DNA of 63,253 nt, taken from the NCBI GenBank assembly GCA_945898095.1, contig CAMDHE010000012.1, positions 1-63,253 on the forward strand. The letters are read 5' to 3'. A model generated the notes under the pieces. The model ran no database searches, was not told where the DNA came from, and was given only the letters and a program-made list of their open reading frames with translations. This stretch comes from Roseateles toxinivorans. Its GTDB lineage: Bacteria > Pseudomonadota > Gammaproteobacteria > Burkholderiales > Burkholderiaceae_C. Of the stretch, positions 52,376 to 60,912 are shown one piece after another (position 1 is the first letter of the stretch; every line of letters starts with the position of its first letter). Made by a program: the position numbers and the translations under genes.

Positions 52376-53098
52376 TTATGCCAGCGTGAAGCGCTGCAAG
52401 CGTTTGAGATCGAGCACCCGCAGCCCGCCATATTCGATCCGGATCAGGCTCAACGCTGCCAAGTGATGGAGCGCCTGGTTGACGCGTTGGCGTGACAGGC
52501 CGACCAGATAGGCGAGCTCCTGCTGGGTGATGTTGAGCATGCTGCCGACGCCGGGGAAAAGCTGTGGATTGAAAAGCGCCGCCAGGTTGCGCGCGACGCG
52601 CAGGTCGGGATCCGAGATGCGGTCGATTTCGCGCGCGGCGATGAACTGACCCAGACGCTCGTTCAATTGCTTCAGGATGAAATGGTTGAAGCCAATGCTG
52701 GTTTCGATCAGGGTGTGAAACACCTCGATCGGCAGCCCGGCCACGACGCTGCGACGCAAGGCCTGGACGTTGTAACGGTAGGCCTCGCGCTTGAGCAGGG
52801 TGCCCTCGCCGAACCAGCCGCCAGGTGGCAAGCCGGTGAAGGTGATTGCCTGGCTGCCGGAGTCATCATTGCTCATCTTCAGCAGGCCGTCGATGACGCC
52901 GAACCACAGGTTGGCGGTCCGGCCAATCCGGCAGACGCGTTCACCAACTTCAGCTTCTGCGACCTGCAGGCGGACGACAACTTCTTGTCGCTGCGCAGGC
53001 TCCAGCAGGGCCAGCCAGGGAATCACCTCAAGCTCGGCGGCAGTCGCTGTACGTGCACGCTGGCGCAACGCGCCTGGCTGTTTTGTTGATGAATGCAT
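52376..53098 (-). CDS. Crp/Fnr-family regulator
   Basis: 240 residues. A cyclic-nucleotide-binding-like domain (GVIDGLLKMSNDD, GGWFGEGTLLKREAYRYNVQ) is followed by a C-terminal winged helix, ITQQELAYLVGLSRQRVNQAL. There is no N-terminal FNR cysteine cluster, so an oxygen-sensing Fe-S role is unlikely. The start at ATG 53098 was chosen because the longer frame enters the divergent gap and the next gene. It is divergent from the synthetase/Liv operon and likely controls it through the dyad at 53161-53176. Confidence 0.9.
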   Translation of the reverse strand: MHSSTKQPGALRQRARTATAAELEVIPWLALLEPAQRQEVVVRLQVAEAEVGERVCRIGRTANLWFGVIDGLLKMSNDDSGSQAITFTGLPPGGWFGEGTLLKREAYRYNVQALRRSVVAGLPIEVFHTLIETSIGFNHFILKQLNERLGQFIAAREIDRISDPDLRVARNLAALFNPQLFPGVGSMLNITQQELAYLVGLSRQRVNQALHHLAALSLIRIEYGGLRVLDLKRLQRFTLA

Positions 53099-53160
53099 CG
53101 CTGTCGGCCTCGATTTAACCCGTGACTCAGGGAAAGTCCGCCCCGGGTAGTCCCTAGGAA

Positions 53161-53176
53161 TGTCGTCGCAACGACA
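53161..53176. promoter_or_regulatory. CRP-geometry dyad before the synthetase operon
   Basis: TGTCGT-CGCA-ACGACA is a perfect 6-4-6 inverted repeat. Read as TGTCG-N6-CGACA it has the 5-6-5 geometry of Crp/Fnr sites (TGTGA-N6-TCACA). It lies between the divergent regulator and the GTG of the synthetase gene. Binding by the neighbouring regulator is inferred. Confidence 0.55.
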
Positions 53177-53267
53177 ACATGATGTCAAAGTGAGGTCTAG
53201 TATTGCACCGTATTGATGCGTTGAAGCCCGAATACCGGGCGTAATGCATCGAACAGGAGGTTCCAAG

Positions 53268-55214
53268 GTGGCGACGACTTTCCCCCGGCTCTTGCTTGAA
53301 CATGCAGCGCAGCGACCTGCAGCGACCGCATTGCGCGAGAAGGAATATGGCATCTGGCAGCCCTTGAGCTGGAGTCAACTGGCTGCGTTGGTGCGCGAGC
53401 TCGCGCATGGCCTGGCGCAGGCCGGCTTGCAGCGTGGTCAGCATGTCGTCGTCGTGGGCGAAAACCGGCCGCGTCTGTCCGCCGCCATGCTGGCCGCGCA
53501 GTCGCTCGGGGCCATTCCGGTGCCGCTTTATCAGGACGCGGTGGCGGCAGAATTTGTCTTTCCCATCAACAATGCCGAGATCGCTTTTGCCGTGGTCGAG
53601 GACCAGGAGCAGGTCGACAAGATGCTCGAACTGCGCGCCCAATGCCCGCAGTTGCAAAATATCTGGTTCGACGACCCGCGCGGCTTGCGCAGCTATGCGC
53701 AGACCGGCCTGGCATCGCTCGACCAACTCTGCGCCAGCGGCCGTGAGCATGCCAAGGCGCAGCCGGACTTCTTCGACAAGCAGGTCGCGATCGGCGCCCC
53801 GGACGATGTTGCAGCGATGTTCTTCACCTCGGGTACGACCGGCAATCCGAAGGGCGTCGTGCATACCCACAGCAGCCTGATTGACCGCGCGCAGGCCGGT
53901 GCGCGCTTCGACAATCTGAGCCATGCCGAGGAAGTGCTGGCCTATCTGCCGCCGGCCTGGATCGGCCAGAACATCTTCAGCTATGCGCAATGGATGGCCT
54001 GCGGTTATGTGGTGAATTGCCCGGAGTCGGCGAGCACGGTGGCGATCGATCTGAACGAGATCGGCCCGACCTATTACTTTGCGCCGCCGCGCGTGTTTGA
54101 AGGCTTGCTGACCAGCGTGATGATCCGCATGGAAGATGCGTCGAGCACCAAGCGCTGGTTGTTTTCGACCTGCATGACATTGGCGCGTCGCGTCGGTCCG
54201 GCCTTGATGTCGGGCAGCCCTGTGAGCCTGCTTGACCGCTGCAAATATGCCTTGGGCAATCTGGCGATCTACGGGCCGCTGCGCAATACCCTGGGCATGT
54301 CGCGCGTGCGTGTCGCTTACACGGCGGGCGAGGCGATCGGCCCGGACCTGTTCAGTTTTTACCGCTCGATCGGCATCAACCTGAAACAGCTTTACGGTTC
54401 GACCGAGACTGCGGTGTTTGTCTGCCTGCAGCCTGACCATCAAGCGCGCGCTGATACGGTCGGCGTGCCGATCGAAGGGGTTGAAATCAAGCTGGCAGAC
54501 AGCGGCGAAATCCTGGTCAAGTCGCCCGGCCTGCTGAAAGGTTATTACAAGAACGAAGCCGCTACCGCCGAGGTGTTGACGGCGGATGGCTGGTACCACA
54601 CCGGTGACGCCGGCTTCATCGATGCGTCCGGCCACCTGAAGATCATCGACCGGGCCAAGGATGTCGGACGCCTGGTCGGTGGCGCGTTTGACGGGGCGAT
54701 GTTTGCGCCCAAATATGTCGAGAACAAGCTGAAATTCTTCCCCTTCATCAAGGAGGCGGTGGCTTTTGGCGACCAGCGTGACCGGGCCTGCGCCTTCATC
54801 AATATTGACTTTGACGCGGCCGGCAACTGGGCCGAGCGGCGCAATCTGCCCTATGCCGGCTATGCCGATCTGGCGCAAAAGCCCGAGGTTTATCAGTTGA
54901 TCCGCGAATGCGTCGAACAGATCAATGCCGATCTGGCCCAGGATCAATTGCTGGCCGGCAGCCAGATCAGCCGTTTCCTGATCCTGCACAAGGAACTCGA
55001 TGCCGATGATGGTGAACTGACCCGGACGCGCAAGGTCAAGCGCGGGGCGATCGCCGAAAAATATGCGCTGTTGATCGAGGCGCTTTACTCCGGGGCGAGT
55101 TCCCAGTTCATCGAGACTGCGGTGAAGTTCGAGGATGGCCGCAGCGGGTCGATTTCGGCGGATCTGAAAATCGTCGATGCGCGGATTTTCCCTGCAACGC
55201 AAAAGGCTGCCTGA
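53268..55214 (+). CDS. AMP-dependent acyl-CoA synthetase (long-chain type)
   Basis: 648 residues, ANL superfamily; forms acyl-CoA from a carboxylic acid, ATP and CoA. The phosphate loop FFTSGTTGNPKGVVHTH, motif QLYGSTETAVF, DGWYHTGDAGF and the hinge IIDRAKDVGRL are intact, as is the long-chain-type block APKYVENKLKFFPFIKEAV. The GTG at 53268 was chosen because AGGAGG lies 7 bp before it. It starts an operon with a Liv-type importer, so its substrate is probably the imported acid (fatty, phenylalkanoic or aromatic); which one is open. Confidence 0.9.
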   Translation: MATTFPRLLLEHAAQRPAATALREKEYGIWQPLSWSQLAALVRELAHGLAQAGLQRGQHVVVVGENRPRLSAAMLAAQSLGAIPVPLYQDAVAAEFVFPINNAEIAFAVVEDQEQVDKMLELRAQCPQLQNIWFDDPRGLRSYAQTGLASLDQLCASGREHAKAQPDFFDKQVAIGAPDDVAAMFFTSGTTGNPKGVVHTHSSLIDRAQAGARFDNLSHAEEVLAYLPPAWIGQNIFSYAQWMACGYVVNCPESASTVAIDLNEIGPTYYFAPPRVFEGLLTSVMIRMEDASSTKRWLFSTCMTLARRVGPALMSGSPVSLLDRCKYALGNLAIYGPLRNTLGMSRVRVAYTAGEAIGPDLFSFYRSIGINLKQLYGSTETAVFVCLQPDHQARADTVGVPIEGVEIKLADSGEILVKSPGLLKGYYKNEAATAEVLTADGWYHTGDAGFIDASGHLKIIDRAKDVGRLVGGAFDGAMFAPKYVENKLKFFPFIKEAVAFGDQRDRACAFINIDFDAAGNWAERRNLPYAGYADLAQKPEVYQLIRECVEQINADLAQDQLLAGSQISRFLILHKELDADDGELTRTRKVKRGAIAEKYALLIEALYSGASSQFIETAVKFEDGRSGSISADLKIVDARIFPATQKAA

Positions 55215-56005
55215 TGAAAGAAATCGGCGAAATAATCCTCGATGTGAAGAACATTTCGCTCGCTTTCGGCGGGGTGAAAGCGCTGACCGACATCAGCTTC
55301 AATGTGCGTGAACATGAGGTCCGCGCGATCATTGGCCCGAATGGCGCGGGCAAGAGTTCGATGCTCAACTGCATCAACGGCGTCTATCAAGCGCAGCAGG
55401 GCTCGATCACCTTCCGCGGCCAGACTTTCACGCATATGAACTCGCGCCAGGTGGCCGAGATGGGCGTGGCGCGAACCTTCCAGAATTTGGCCTTGTTCAA
55501 GGGCATGAGCGTGCTCGACAACATCATGACCGGGCGCAACCTGCAGATGAAGACCAATCTGCTCTGGCAGGCTTTTCGCGACCCATTCGGTTGGGGCCCG
55601 GCCGAGCGTGAAGAAAACGAACAGCGCGCCAAGGTCGAGCAGGTGATCGATTTCCTGGAAATCCAGGCTTATCGCAAGACGCCGGTGGGGCGTTTGCCTT
55701 ATGGGCTGCAAAAGCGGGTCGATCTGGGTCGGGCGCTGGCGATGGAGCCGCAGGTGCTGTTGCTCGACGAACCGATGGCGGGGATGAATGTCGAGGAAAA
55801 GCAGGACATGTGCCGCTTTATCCTCGAGGTCAACGCCGAGTTCGGCACCACCATCGTGCTGATCGAACATGACATGGGCGTGGTGATGGACATCTCGGAC
55901 CGCGTTGTCGTACTCGACTATGGCAAGAAGATCGGCGACGGCACGCCGGACGAAGTACGCAGCAATGAAGACGTGATCAGCGCCTATCTCGGCGTTGCCC
56001 ATTGA
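55214..56005 (+). CDS. livG: branched-chain-type ABC transporter ATPase LivG
   Basis: 263 residues. Walker A GPNGAGKSS, VARTFQNLALFKGMSVLDN, signature LPYGLQKRVDLGRAL (Liv-type LxYG), Walker B VLLLDEPMAGMN and switch LIEHDMGVVMDISD are intact. The start overlaps the synthetase stop by 1 bp (TGATG), so the two are co-translated. The family transports amino acids, urea, and aromatic or aliphatic acids. Confidence 0.92.
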   Translation: MKEIGEIILDVKNISLAFGGVKALTDISFNVREHEVRAIIGPNGAGKSSMLNCINGVYQAQQGSITFRGQTFTHMNSRQVAEMGVARTFQNLALFKGMSVLDNIMTGRNLQMKTNLLWQAFRDPFGWGPAEREENEQRAKVEQVIDFLEIQAYRKTPVGRLPYGLQKRVDLGRALAMEPQVLLLDEPMAGMNVEEKQDMCRFILEVNAEFGTTIVLIEHDMGVVMDISDRVVVLDYGKKIGDGTPDEVRSNEDVISAYLGVAH

Positions 56006-56021
56006 AACCTGAAACTGGAGC

Positions 56022-56957
56022 ATGAATATGGGACCGTTTCTGGAAACATTGATCGGCGGCTTGATGACAGGCATGCTTTATTCGCTGATCGCACTGGGTT
56101 TTGTGCTGATCTACAAGGCCAGCGGCGTGTTCAACTTTGCCCAGGGCGCGATGGTCTTGTTCGCGGCGCTGGCGATGGCGCGTTTTGCCCAGTGGATTCC
56201 GCAATTGACCGGGTTGTCGGGGAAGTTGCTGATCAACCTGCTGGCCTTCGGTGGCGCGATGCTGATGATGATCGCGGTGGCCTGGGCGATCGAGCGACTT
56301 TGCTTGAGTAAATTGGTCAACCAGGAGGGCATCACGCTGCTGATGGCCACGCTGGGGATCACCTATTTCCTCGAAGGCCTGGGGCAGACGATTTTCGGCA
56401 ATGACATCTACAGCATCGACATCGGCCTGCCCAAGGATCCGATGTTCTTGTTCGAGCAACTGTTTGCTGGCGGTCTGCTGGTCAACCAGGAGGACCTGGC
56501 CGCAGCGCTGATCGCGGCGGCCCTGGTCGCTGCGCTGGCGGCTTTTTTCCAGTTCACCAGCACCGGACGTGCTTTACGGGCGGTGGCCGATGATCATCAG
56601 GCCGCGCAATCGATCGGCATTCCGCTCTCAAGGATCTGGGTCATCGTCTGGAGCGTCGCGGGTTTCGTCGCACTGGTCGCGGGCGTCATCTGGGGCAGCA
56701 AGCTCGGCGTGCAGTTTTCCCTGTCGCTGGTAGCGCTGAAGGCCCTGCCGGTGGTGATTCTCGGTGGACTGACCTCGGTGCCCGGCGCCATCATCGGCGG
56801 GCTGATCATCGGCGTCGGCGAAAAACTCTCCGAGGTTTTCATCGGACCATATTTCGGCGGCGGCATCGAGATCTGGTTCGCCTATGTGCTGGCGCTGCTC
56901 TTCCTGCTGGTCCGCCCCCAGGGCCTGTTTGGAGAAAAAATCATTGACCGCGTATGA
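56022..56957 (+). CDS. livH: branched-chain-type ABC transporter permease LivH
   Basis: 311 residues with about eight helices: LIALGFVLIYKASGVFNFAQ near the start, the coupling region AVADDHQAAQSIGIPLSRIW and VILGGLTSVPGAIIGGLIIG. A second ATG at 56028 has better Shine-Dalgarno spacing. The last codons (KIIDRV and stop) belong to a 43-bp sequence that recurs 89 bp downstream. Confidence 0.92.
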   Translation: MNMGPFLETLIGGLMTGMLYSLIALGFVLIYKASGVFNFAQGAMVLFAALAMARFAQWIPQLTGLSGKLLINLLAFGGAMLMMIAVAWAIERLCLSKLVNQEGITLLMATLGITYFLEGLGQTIFGNDIYSIDIGLPKDPMFLFEQLFAGGLLVNQEDLAAALIAAALVAALAAFFQFTSTGRALRAVADDHQAAQSIGIPLSRIWVIVWSVAGFVALVAGVIWGSKLGVQFSLSLVALKALPVVILGGLTSVPGAIIGGLIIGVGEKLSEVFIGPYFGGGIEIWFAYVLALLFLLVRPQGLFGEKIIDRV

Positions 56958-57095
56958 AAGTCATCAATGTTTTTTCGGCGCAGGCTAACTTGCGAAGCAA
57001 GTTAAGCGAAGCGTGCCGAAGCCAAAAAATCATTGACCGCGTATGAAAGTCATCAATGTTTTTTCGAAGCGTGCCGAAACAAAAAATCAACGCGT
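56935..57095 (+). repeat. direct repeats duplicating the 3' end of livH
   Basis: A 43-bp sequence at 56935-56977, including the last codons and stop of livH, is repeated exactly at 57024-57066. A third, shortened version lies near 57080-57095 (AAAAAATCAACGCGTATGA). The element GAAGCGTGCCGAA also occurs twice (57009-57021, 57065-57077). Between the long copies is a perfect 7-bp hairpin, TAACTTG (56986-56992) with CAAGTTA (56998-57004). The 225-bp gap to livM holds no ORF beyond this. Confidence 0.85.
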
Positions 57096-57182
57096 ATGAG
57101 TGATTTCAGATCATTGCCCCGCATTCCGGCCTGTGGCCTGCATGGCGGGCTACCTGCTTGAATCAGCTGAGAGAAATATCCA

Positions 57183-58259
57183 ATGTTCTACAGAGAAAAC
57201 GGCCAGTTCAAGACCAGCTACAGCGCTGACCAGCAGATATTCCCGATCCTGCAGGACCGGATCGCAATCGGCTTGCTGCTGGTGCTGGCTTTTGTCGTGG
57301 TGCCGCTGTTCGGCAGCGAGTATTACTTCCGGGCGGTGCTGATTCCGTTTTTGATCCTCGCGCTGGCGGCCTTGGGGCTGAATATCCTGGTCGGTTATTG
57401 CGGTCAGATCTCGCTGGGCACCGGCGCCTTCATGGCGGTCGGGGCTTATGCGGCCTACAACTTCCAGGTGCGCATTGAAGGCATGCCGCTGCTGGCTTCG
57501 CTGCTGATGGGGGGCGTCTGTGCGACCGGCGTCGGTGTGCTGTTCGGCATTCCATCGCTGCGCATCAAGGGGCTCTACCTTGCGGTGGCCACGCTGGCGG
57601 CACAGTTCTTTGTCGACTGGGCTTTTCTGCGCATCTCCTGGTTCACCAACAACAGTTCCTCAGGCTCGGTCAGCGTTGCCGGGCTCAATGTCTTCGGCCT
57701 GCCGATCGAGACGCCGGTATCCAAATATCTGTTCTGCCTGAGCTTTCTGGTGGTCTTCGCCCTGCTGGCCAAAAATCTGGTGCGCAGCCATATCGGCCGC
57801 GAGTGGATGGCGATCCGCGACATGGATGTGGCCGCAGCGGTGATCGGCATCCGTCCGGTTTATGCGAAATTGACGGCGTTCGCGGTCAGCAGCTTCATCG
57901 TCGGCGTCGCTGGTGCGCTCTGGGGTTTCGTCTATCTGGGCTCATGGGAGCCGGCTGCCTTCTCGATCGACCGGTCTTTCCAACTGCTGTTCATGGTCAT
58001 CATCGGCGGCCTGGGATCGATCATGGGCAGTATTTTTGGCGCCGCTTTCATCGTATTGCTGCCGATTCTGCTCGACCAGTTGCTGCCTGCCTTGGGTTCC
58101 ATGGTGGGACTCAGCTTCGACACAGCGATCGTTTCGCATGTGGTGTTCATGATTTTTGGCGCCTTGATTGTGTTTTTCCTGATCGTCGAGCCGCATGGCA
58201 TCGCCCGCTTGTGGTCGACGGCCAAGGAAAAGCTCAGGCTCTGGCCTTTCCCTCATTGA
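57183..58259 (+). CDS. livM: branched-chain-type ABC transporter permease LivM
   Basis: 358 residues with about nine helices: LNILVGYCGQISLGTGAFMA, FGIPSLRIKGLYLAVATLA, the coupling loop REWMAIRDMDVAAAVIGIRP and FMVIIGGLGSIMGSIFGAAF. The family layout is complete. The ATG follows an unrepeated 90-bp stretch after the livH repeats. It pairs with LivH. Confidence 0.92.
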   Translation: MFYRENGQFKTSYSADQQIFPILQDRIAIGLLLVLAFVVVPLFGSEYYFRAVLIPFLILALAALGLNILVGYCGQISLGTGAFMAVGAYAAYNFQVRIEGMPLLASLLMGGVCATGVGVLFGIPSLRIKGLYLAVATLAAQFFVDWAFLRISWFTNNSSSGSVSVAGLNVFGLPIETPVSKYLFCLSFLVVFALLAKNLVRSHIGREWMAIRDMDVAAAVIGIRPVYAKLTAFAVSSFIVGVAGALWGFVYLGSWEPAAFSIDRSFQLLFMVIIGGLGSIMGSIFGAAFIVLLPILLDQLLPALGSMVGLSFDTAIVSHVVFMIFGALIVFFLIVEPHGIARLWSTAKEKLRLWPFPH

Positions 58260-58346
58260 TTTTTAGTAGGTTGCGGGTCGACGGGCCCGCTTGAGCAAGT
58301 CGCACTGACGAGTGCAATGTTGATAGTCCAAACTTTGGAGGCAGAC

Positions 58347-59681
58347 ATGAAATTGAAGACTCTTGCGCTGACAGTCGCCGCTCTGGCCACTGCATTGAGC
58401 GCCCTTTTGACCGCCCCTTCAGCCTATGCGCAGGCCAAGGAGCAGTTCTTTCCGCTGCTGGTCTACCGCACCGGCGCCTATGCACCCAACGGCACGCCCT
58501 GGGCCAACGGCAAGCAGGATTACCTCAAGCTGATCAATGCCCGCGATGGCGGTGTCAATGGCGTCAAGCTTACTTACGAGGAATGCGAAACCGGCTACGC
58601 CACTGACAAGGGCGTTGAATGCTATGAGCGGCTGAAAGGCAAGACCAACACCCTGTTCGACCCGCAGTCGACCGGTATCACCTTCGCGCTGACCGACAAG
58701 GCGCCAGGCGACAAGATGCCGCTGATCACGGTTGGCTATGGCCTGTCGTCATCGCAGGACGGCGGCGTGTTCAAGTGGAATTTTCCCATCCTGGGCAGTT
58801 ACTGGACCGGCGCTGATGTACTGATCCAGCATATCGGCAAGAAGGAGGGCGGCCTCGACAAGCTCAAGGGCAAGAAGATTGCTCTCGTCTATCACGACAG
58901 CCCGTTCGGCAAGGAGCCGATCCCGCTGCTGCAGGAGCGCGCCAAGATGCATGGCTTCGAGTTGCAGTTGATCCCTGTCACGGCGCCTGGCGTCGAACAG
59001 AAATCGGCCTGGTTGCAGGTGCGCCAGAGCAAGCCCGACTATGTGCTGCTGTGGGGTTGGGGCGTGATGAACTCGACGGCGTTGAAGGAGGCACAAGCCA
59101 CTGGTTATCCGCGCGACAAGATGTATGGCGTCTGGTGGGCTGGTGCCGAGCCTGATGTCAAGGACGTCGGCATGGGCGCCAAGGGCTACAACGCGTTGGC
59201 GCTTCAGCATGGCGCTGATCGCAATGCCAAGGTGGTGCAGGACATCCTCAAACTCGTGCACGACAAGGGCCAGGGCACAGGGCCGAAGGATGAAGTCGGC
59301 CAGGTGCTTTATATGCGCGGTCTGATCATCCAGATGCTCGGCGTCGAAGCCGTGCGGCGGGCTCAGGAGCGCTTTGGCAAGGGCAAGGTCATGAACACCG
59401 AGCAGGTGCGCTGGGGCCTGGAAAACCTGAACCTTGACCAGAAGAAGCTCGATGCGCTCGGCTTTGCCGGCGTAATGCGTCCGGTCAGCACCTCCTGCCT
59501 CGACCATATGGGTTCGAGTTGGGCTCGTGTGCATACATGGGATGGTGCGAAATGGGGCTTTTCTTCGGACTGGTACGAGGCTGACGAGCAGATCCTCAAG
59601 CCGATGATCCGCGCCGCTGCCGACAAGTATGCCGGCGAGAAGAAGGTGACAAGGCGCGCACCGGCAGATTGCCAATCCTGA
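58347..59681 (+). CDS. Liv-type ABC transporter substrate-binding protein
   Basis: 444 residues with a signal peptide (KLKTLALTVAALATALSALL, cleavage near AYAQA) and a family-5 periplasmic-binding fold: FPLLVYRTGAYAPNGTPWAN, LTYEECETGYATDKGVECYE, IALVYHDSPFGKEPI. The TGAYAP start and YEECETGY occur in binding proteins next to acyl-CoA ligases in this group. GGAGG lies 5 bp before the ATG. Three strong hairpins follow the gene. Confidence 0.9.
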   Translation: MKLKTLALTVAALATALSALLTAPSAYAQAKEQFFPLLVYRTGAYAPNGTPWANGKQDYLKLINARDGGVNGVKLTYEECETGYATDKGVECYERLKGKTNTLFDPQSTGITFALTDKAPGDKMPLITVGYGLSSSQDGGVFKWNFPILGSYWTGADVLIQHIGKKEGGLDKLKGKKIALVYHDSPFGKEPIPLLQERAKMHGFELQLIPVTAPGVEQKSAWLQVRQSKPDYVLLWGWGVMNSTALKEAQATGYPRDKMYGVWWAGAEPDVKDVGMGAKGYNALALQHGADRNAKVVQDILKLVHDKGQGTGPKDEVGQVLYMRGLIIQMLGVEAVRRAQERFGKGKVMNTEQVRWGLENLNLDQKKLDALGFAGVMRPVSTSCLDHMGSSWARVHTWDGAKWGFSSDWYEADEQILKPMIRAAADKYAGEKKVTRRAPADCQS

Positions 59682-59689
59682 TCAATTTT

Positions 59690-59774
59690 CTCCCGGTGCC
59701 GATCTGAATGCGGCGCCGGGAGAGGGCTCCTTGCGGAGCCTTCAGCGAAACGCCGCGTGCGACGTTTCGCTGAA
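59690..59774 (+). promoter_or_regulatory. three tandem hairpins between the binding-protein gene and livF
   Basis: Stem 1 pairs CTCCCGGTGCCG (59690-59701) with CGGCGCCGGGAG (59711-59722), with one G-U. Stem 2 pairs GGCTCC (59725-59730) with GGAGCC (59735-59740). Stem 3 is a perfect 12-bp pair, TTCAGCGAAACG (59741-59752) with CGTTTCGCTGAA (59763-59774). None has a T-run. They may protect the binding-protein mRNA 3' end. Confidence 0.75.
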
Positions 59775-59786
59775 CCTGAGGCGAAC

Positions 59787-60593
59787 ATGAGCAATATTCT
59801 TCTGGACGTGAACGGCATCGAGGTCATTTACAACCATGTGATCCTGGTGCTGAAAGGTGTGTCATTGCAGGTGCGTGAAGGCGCCGTCGTGGCCCTGCTC
59901 GGCGGCAATGGCGCCGGCAAGACGACGACGCTGCGGGCGGTCAGCAACCTGCTGGCGGGCGAGCGTGGTGAGGTCACCAAGGGATCGATCGAGCTGCGCG
60001 GCGAGCGCATCGAAAAGCTGTCGACCTCGGAAATGGTCAACCGCGGCGTGATCCAGGTGATGGAAGGGAGGCATTGCTTCGCCCACCTGAGCATCGAGGA
60101 CAACCTGATGACCGGTGCCTATACGCGTCGCGACGGCAAGGCGGCGATAGCGCATACCTTGGAGAAGGTCTATAGCTATTTCCCGCGCCTGAAAATACGC
60201 GGCAAATCGCAGGCTGCCTACACCTCGGGCGGCGAACAGCAGATGTGCGCGATCGGGCGCGCCTTGATGGCCAACCCGAAGATGGTTCTGCTGGATGAGC
60301 CTTCGATGGGCCTGGCGCCGCAAATCGTCCAGGAAGTGTTCGAGATCGTCAAGGACCTCAACACCAAGGAAGGCGTGACCTTTCTACTGGCCGAGCAGAA
60401 CACCAATATGGCACTGCGCTATGCCGACTATGGCTACATCCTCGAGAACGGCCGCGTCGTCATGGACGGCGAAGCTCATGCCTTGCGCGAGAACGAGGAT
60501 GTCAAGGAGTTCTACCTGGGCATGGGTGGCGGCGACCGCAAGAGCTTCAAGGATGCGAAGAGCTACAAGCGCAGAAAGCGCTGGCTGGCCTGA
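59787..60593 (+). CDS. livF: branched-chain-type ABC transporter ATPase LivF
   Basis: 268 residues. Walker A GGNGAGKTT, signature TSGGEQQMCAIGRAL, Walker B VLLDEPSMGLAP and switch LLAEQNTNMALRYAD are intact and typical of LivF. The ATG at 59787 has GAGGCG upstream; the frame reaches back 10 codons into the third hairpin. A Lys/Arg-rich tail (KSFKDAKSYKRRKRW) extends beyond the usual end. Confidence 0.92.
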   Translation: MSNILLDVNGIEVIYNHVILVLKGVSLQVREGAVVALLGGNGAGKTTTLRAVSNLLAGERGEVTKGSIELRGERIEKLSTSEMVNRGVIQVMEGRHCFAHLSIEDNLMTGAYTRRDGKAAIAHTLEKVYSYFPRLKIRGKSQAAYTSGGEQQMCAIGRALMANPKMVLLDEPSMGLAPQIVQEVFEIVKDLNTKEGVTFLLAEQNTNMALRYADYGYILENGRVVMDGEAHALRENEDVKEFYLGMGGGDRKSFKDAKSYKRRKRWLA

Positions 60594-60615
60594 GCGGACC
60601 TTGCGTTAAGTGACG

Positions 60616-60912
60616 ATGAGCGATCAATTCTTTGCCATGCCGGCCTTCAAACCCGATGAGGCCTTGCTGCAACTCAAACGCAGCTTGCGCGACCTTGCTG
60701 GCCTGGCTGCTTCGCGCGATGGTTTCAGCTTGCGCGGCCGCAGCGTGATCGAGTTGAGCGTGGCTGAAGGGATGCTGCAGGCGCGCATCGTCAAACGGCC
60801 CGCCCATAGTCCGGAATGGGAAGTCCGCAATTGCAAGACCCATGCCGAAGTGCGGGCGGTTCAGGATGAAATCAAGCGCCGGCTGGCGCGCTGGATGGAC
60901 GAGACGACATGA
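60616..60912 (+). CDS. small protein of unknown function in the ligase/Liv operon
   Basis: 98 residues, soluble: SDQFFAMPAFKPDEALLQLK, FSLRGRSVIELSVAEGMLQA and HAEVRAVQDEIKRRLARWMD. No family known to me. The central region predicts beta strands and the end a helix. It overlaps the start of the PaaK-like gene (ATGA), so translation is coupled and a role with the ligase is likely. GTG at 60610 is an alternative start. Confidence 0.72.
   Translation: MSDQFFAMPAFKPDEALLQLKRSLRDLAGLAASRDGFSLRGRSVIELSVAEGMLQARIVKRPAHSPEWEVRNCKTHAEVRAVQDEIKRRLARWMDETT

Noticed and set aside
53154-55202. 682-codon minus-strand frame opposite the acyl-CoA synthetase
   Set aside because: Longest shadow frame in the window, but the opposite strand has all ANL motifs and a strong Shine-Dalgarno.
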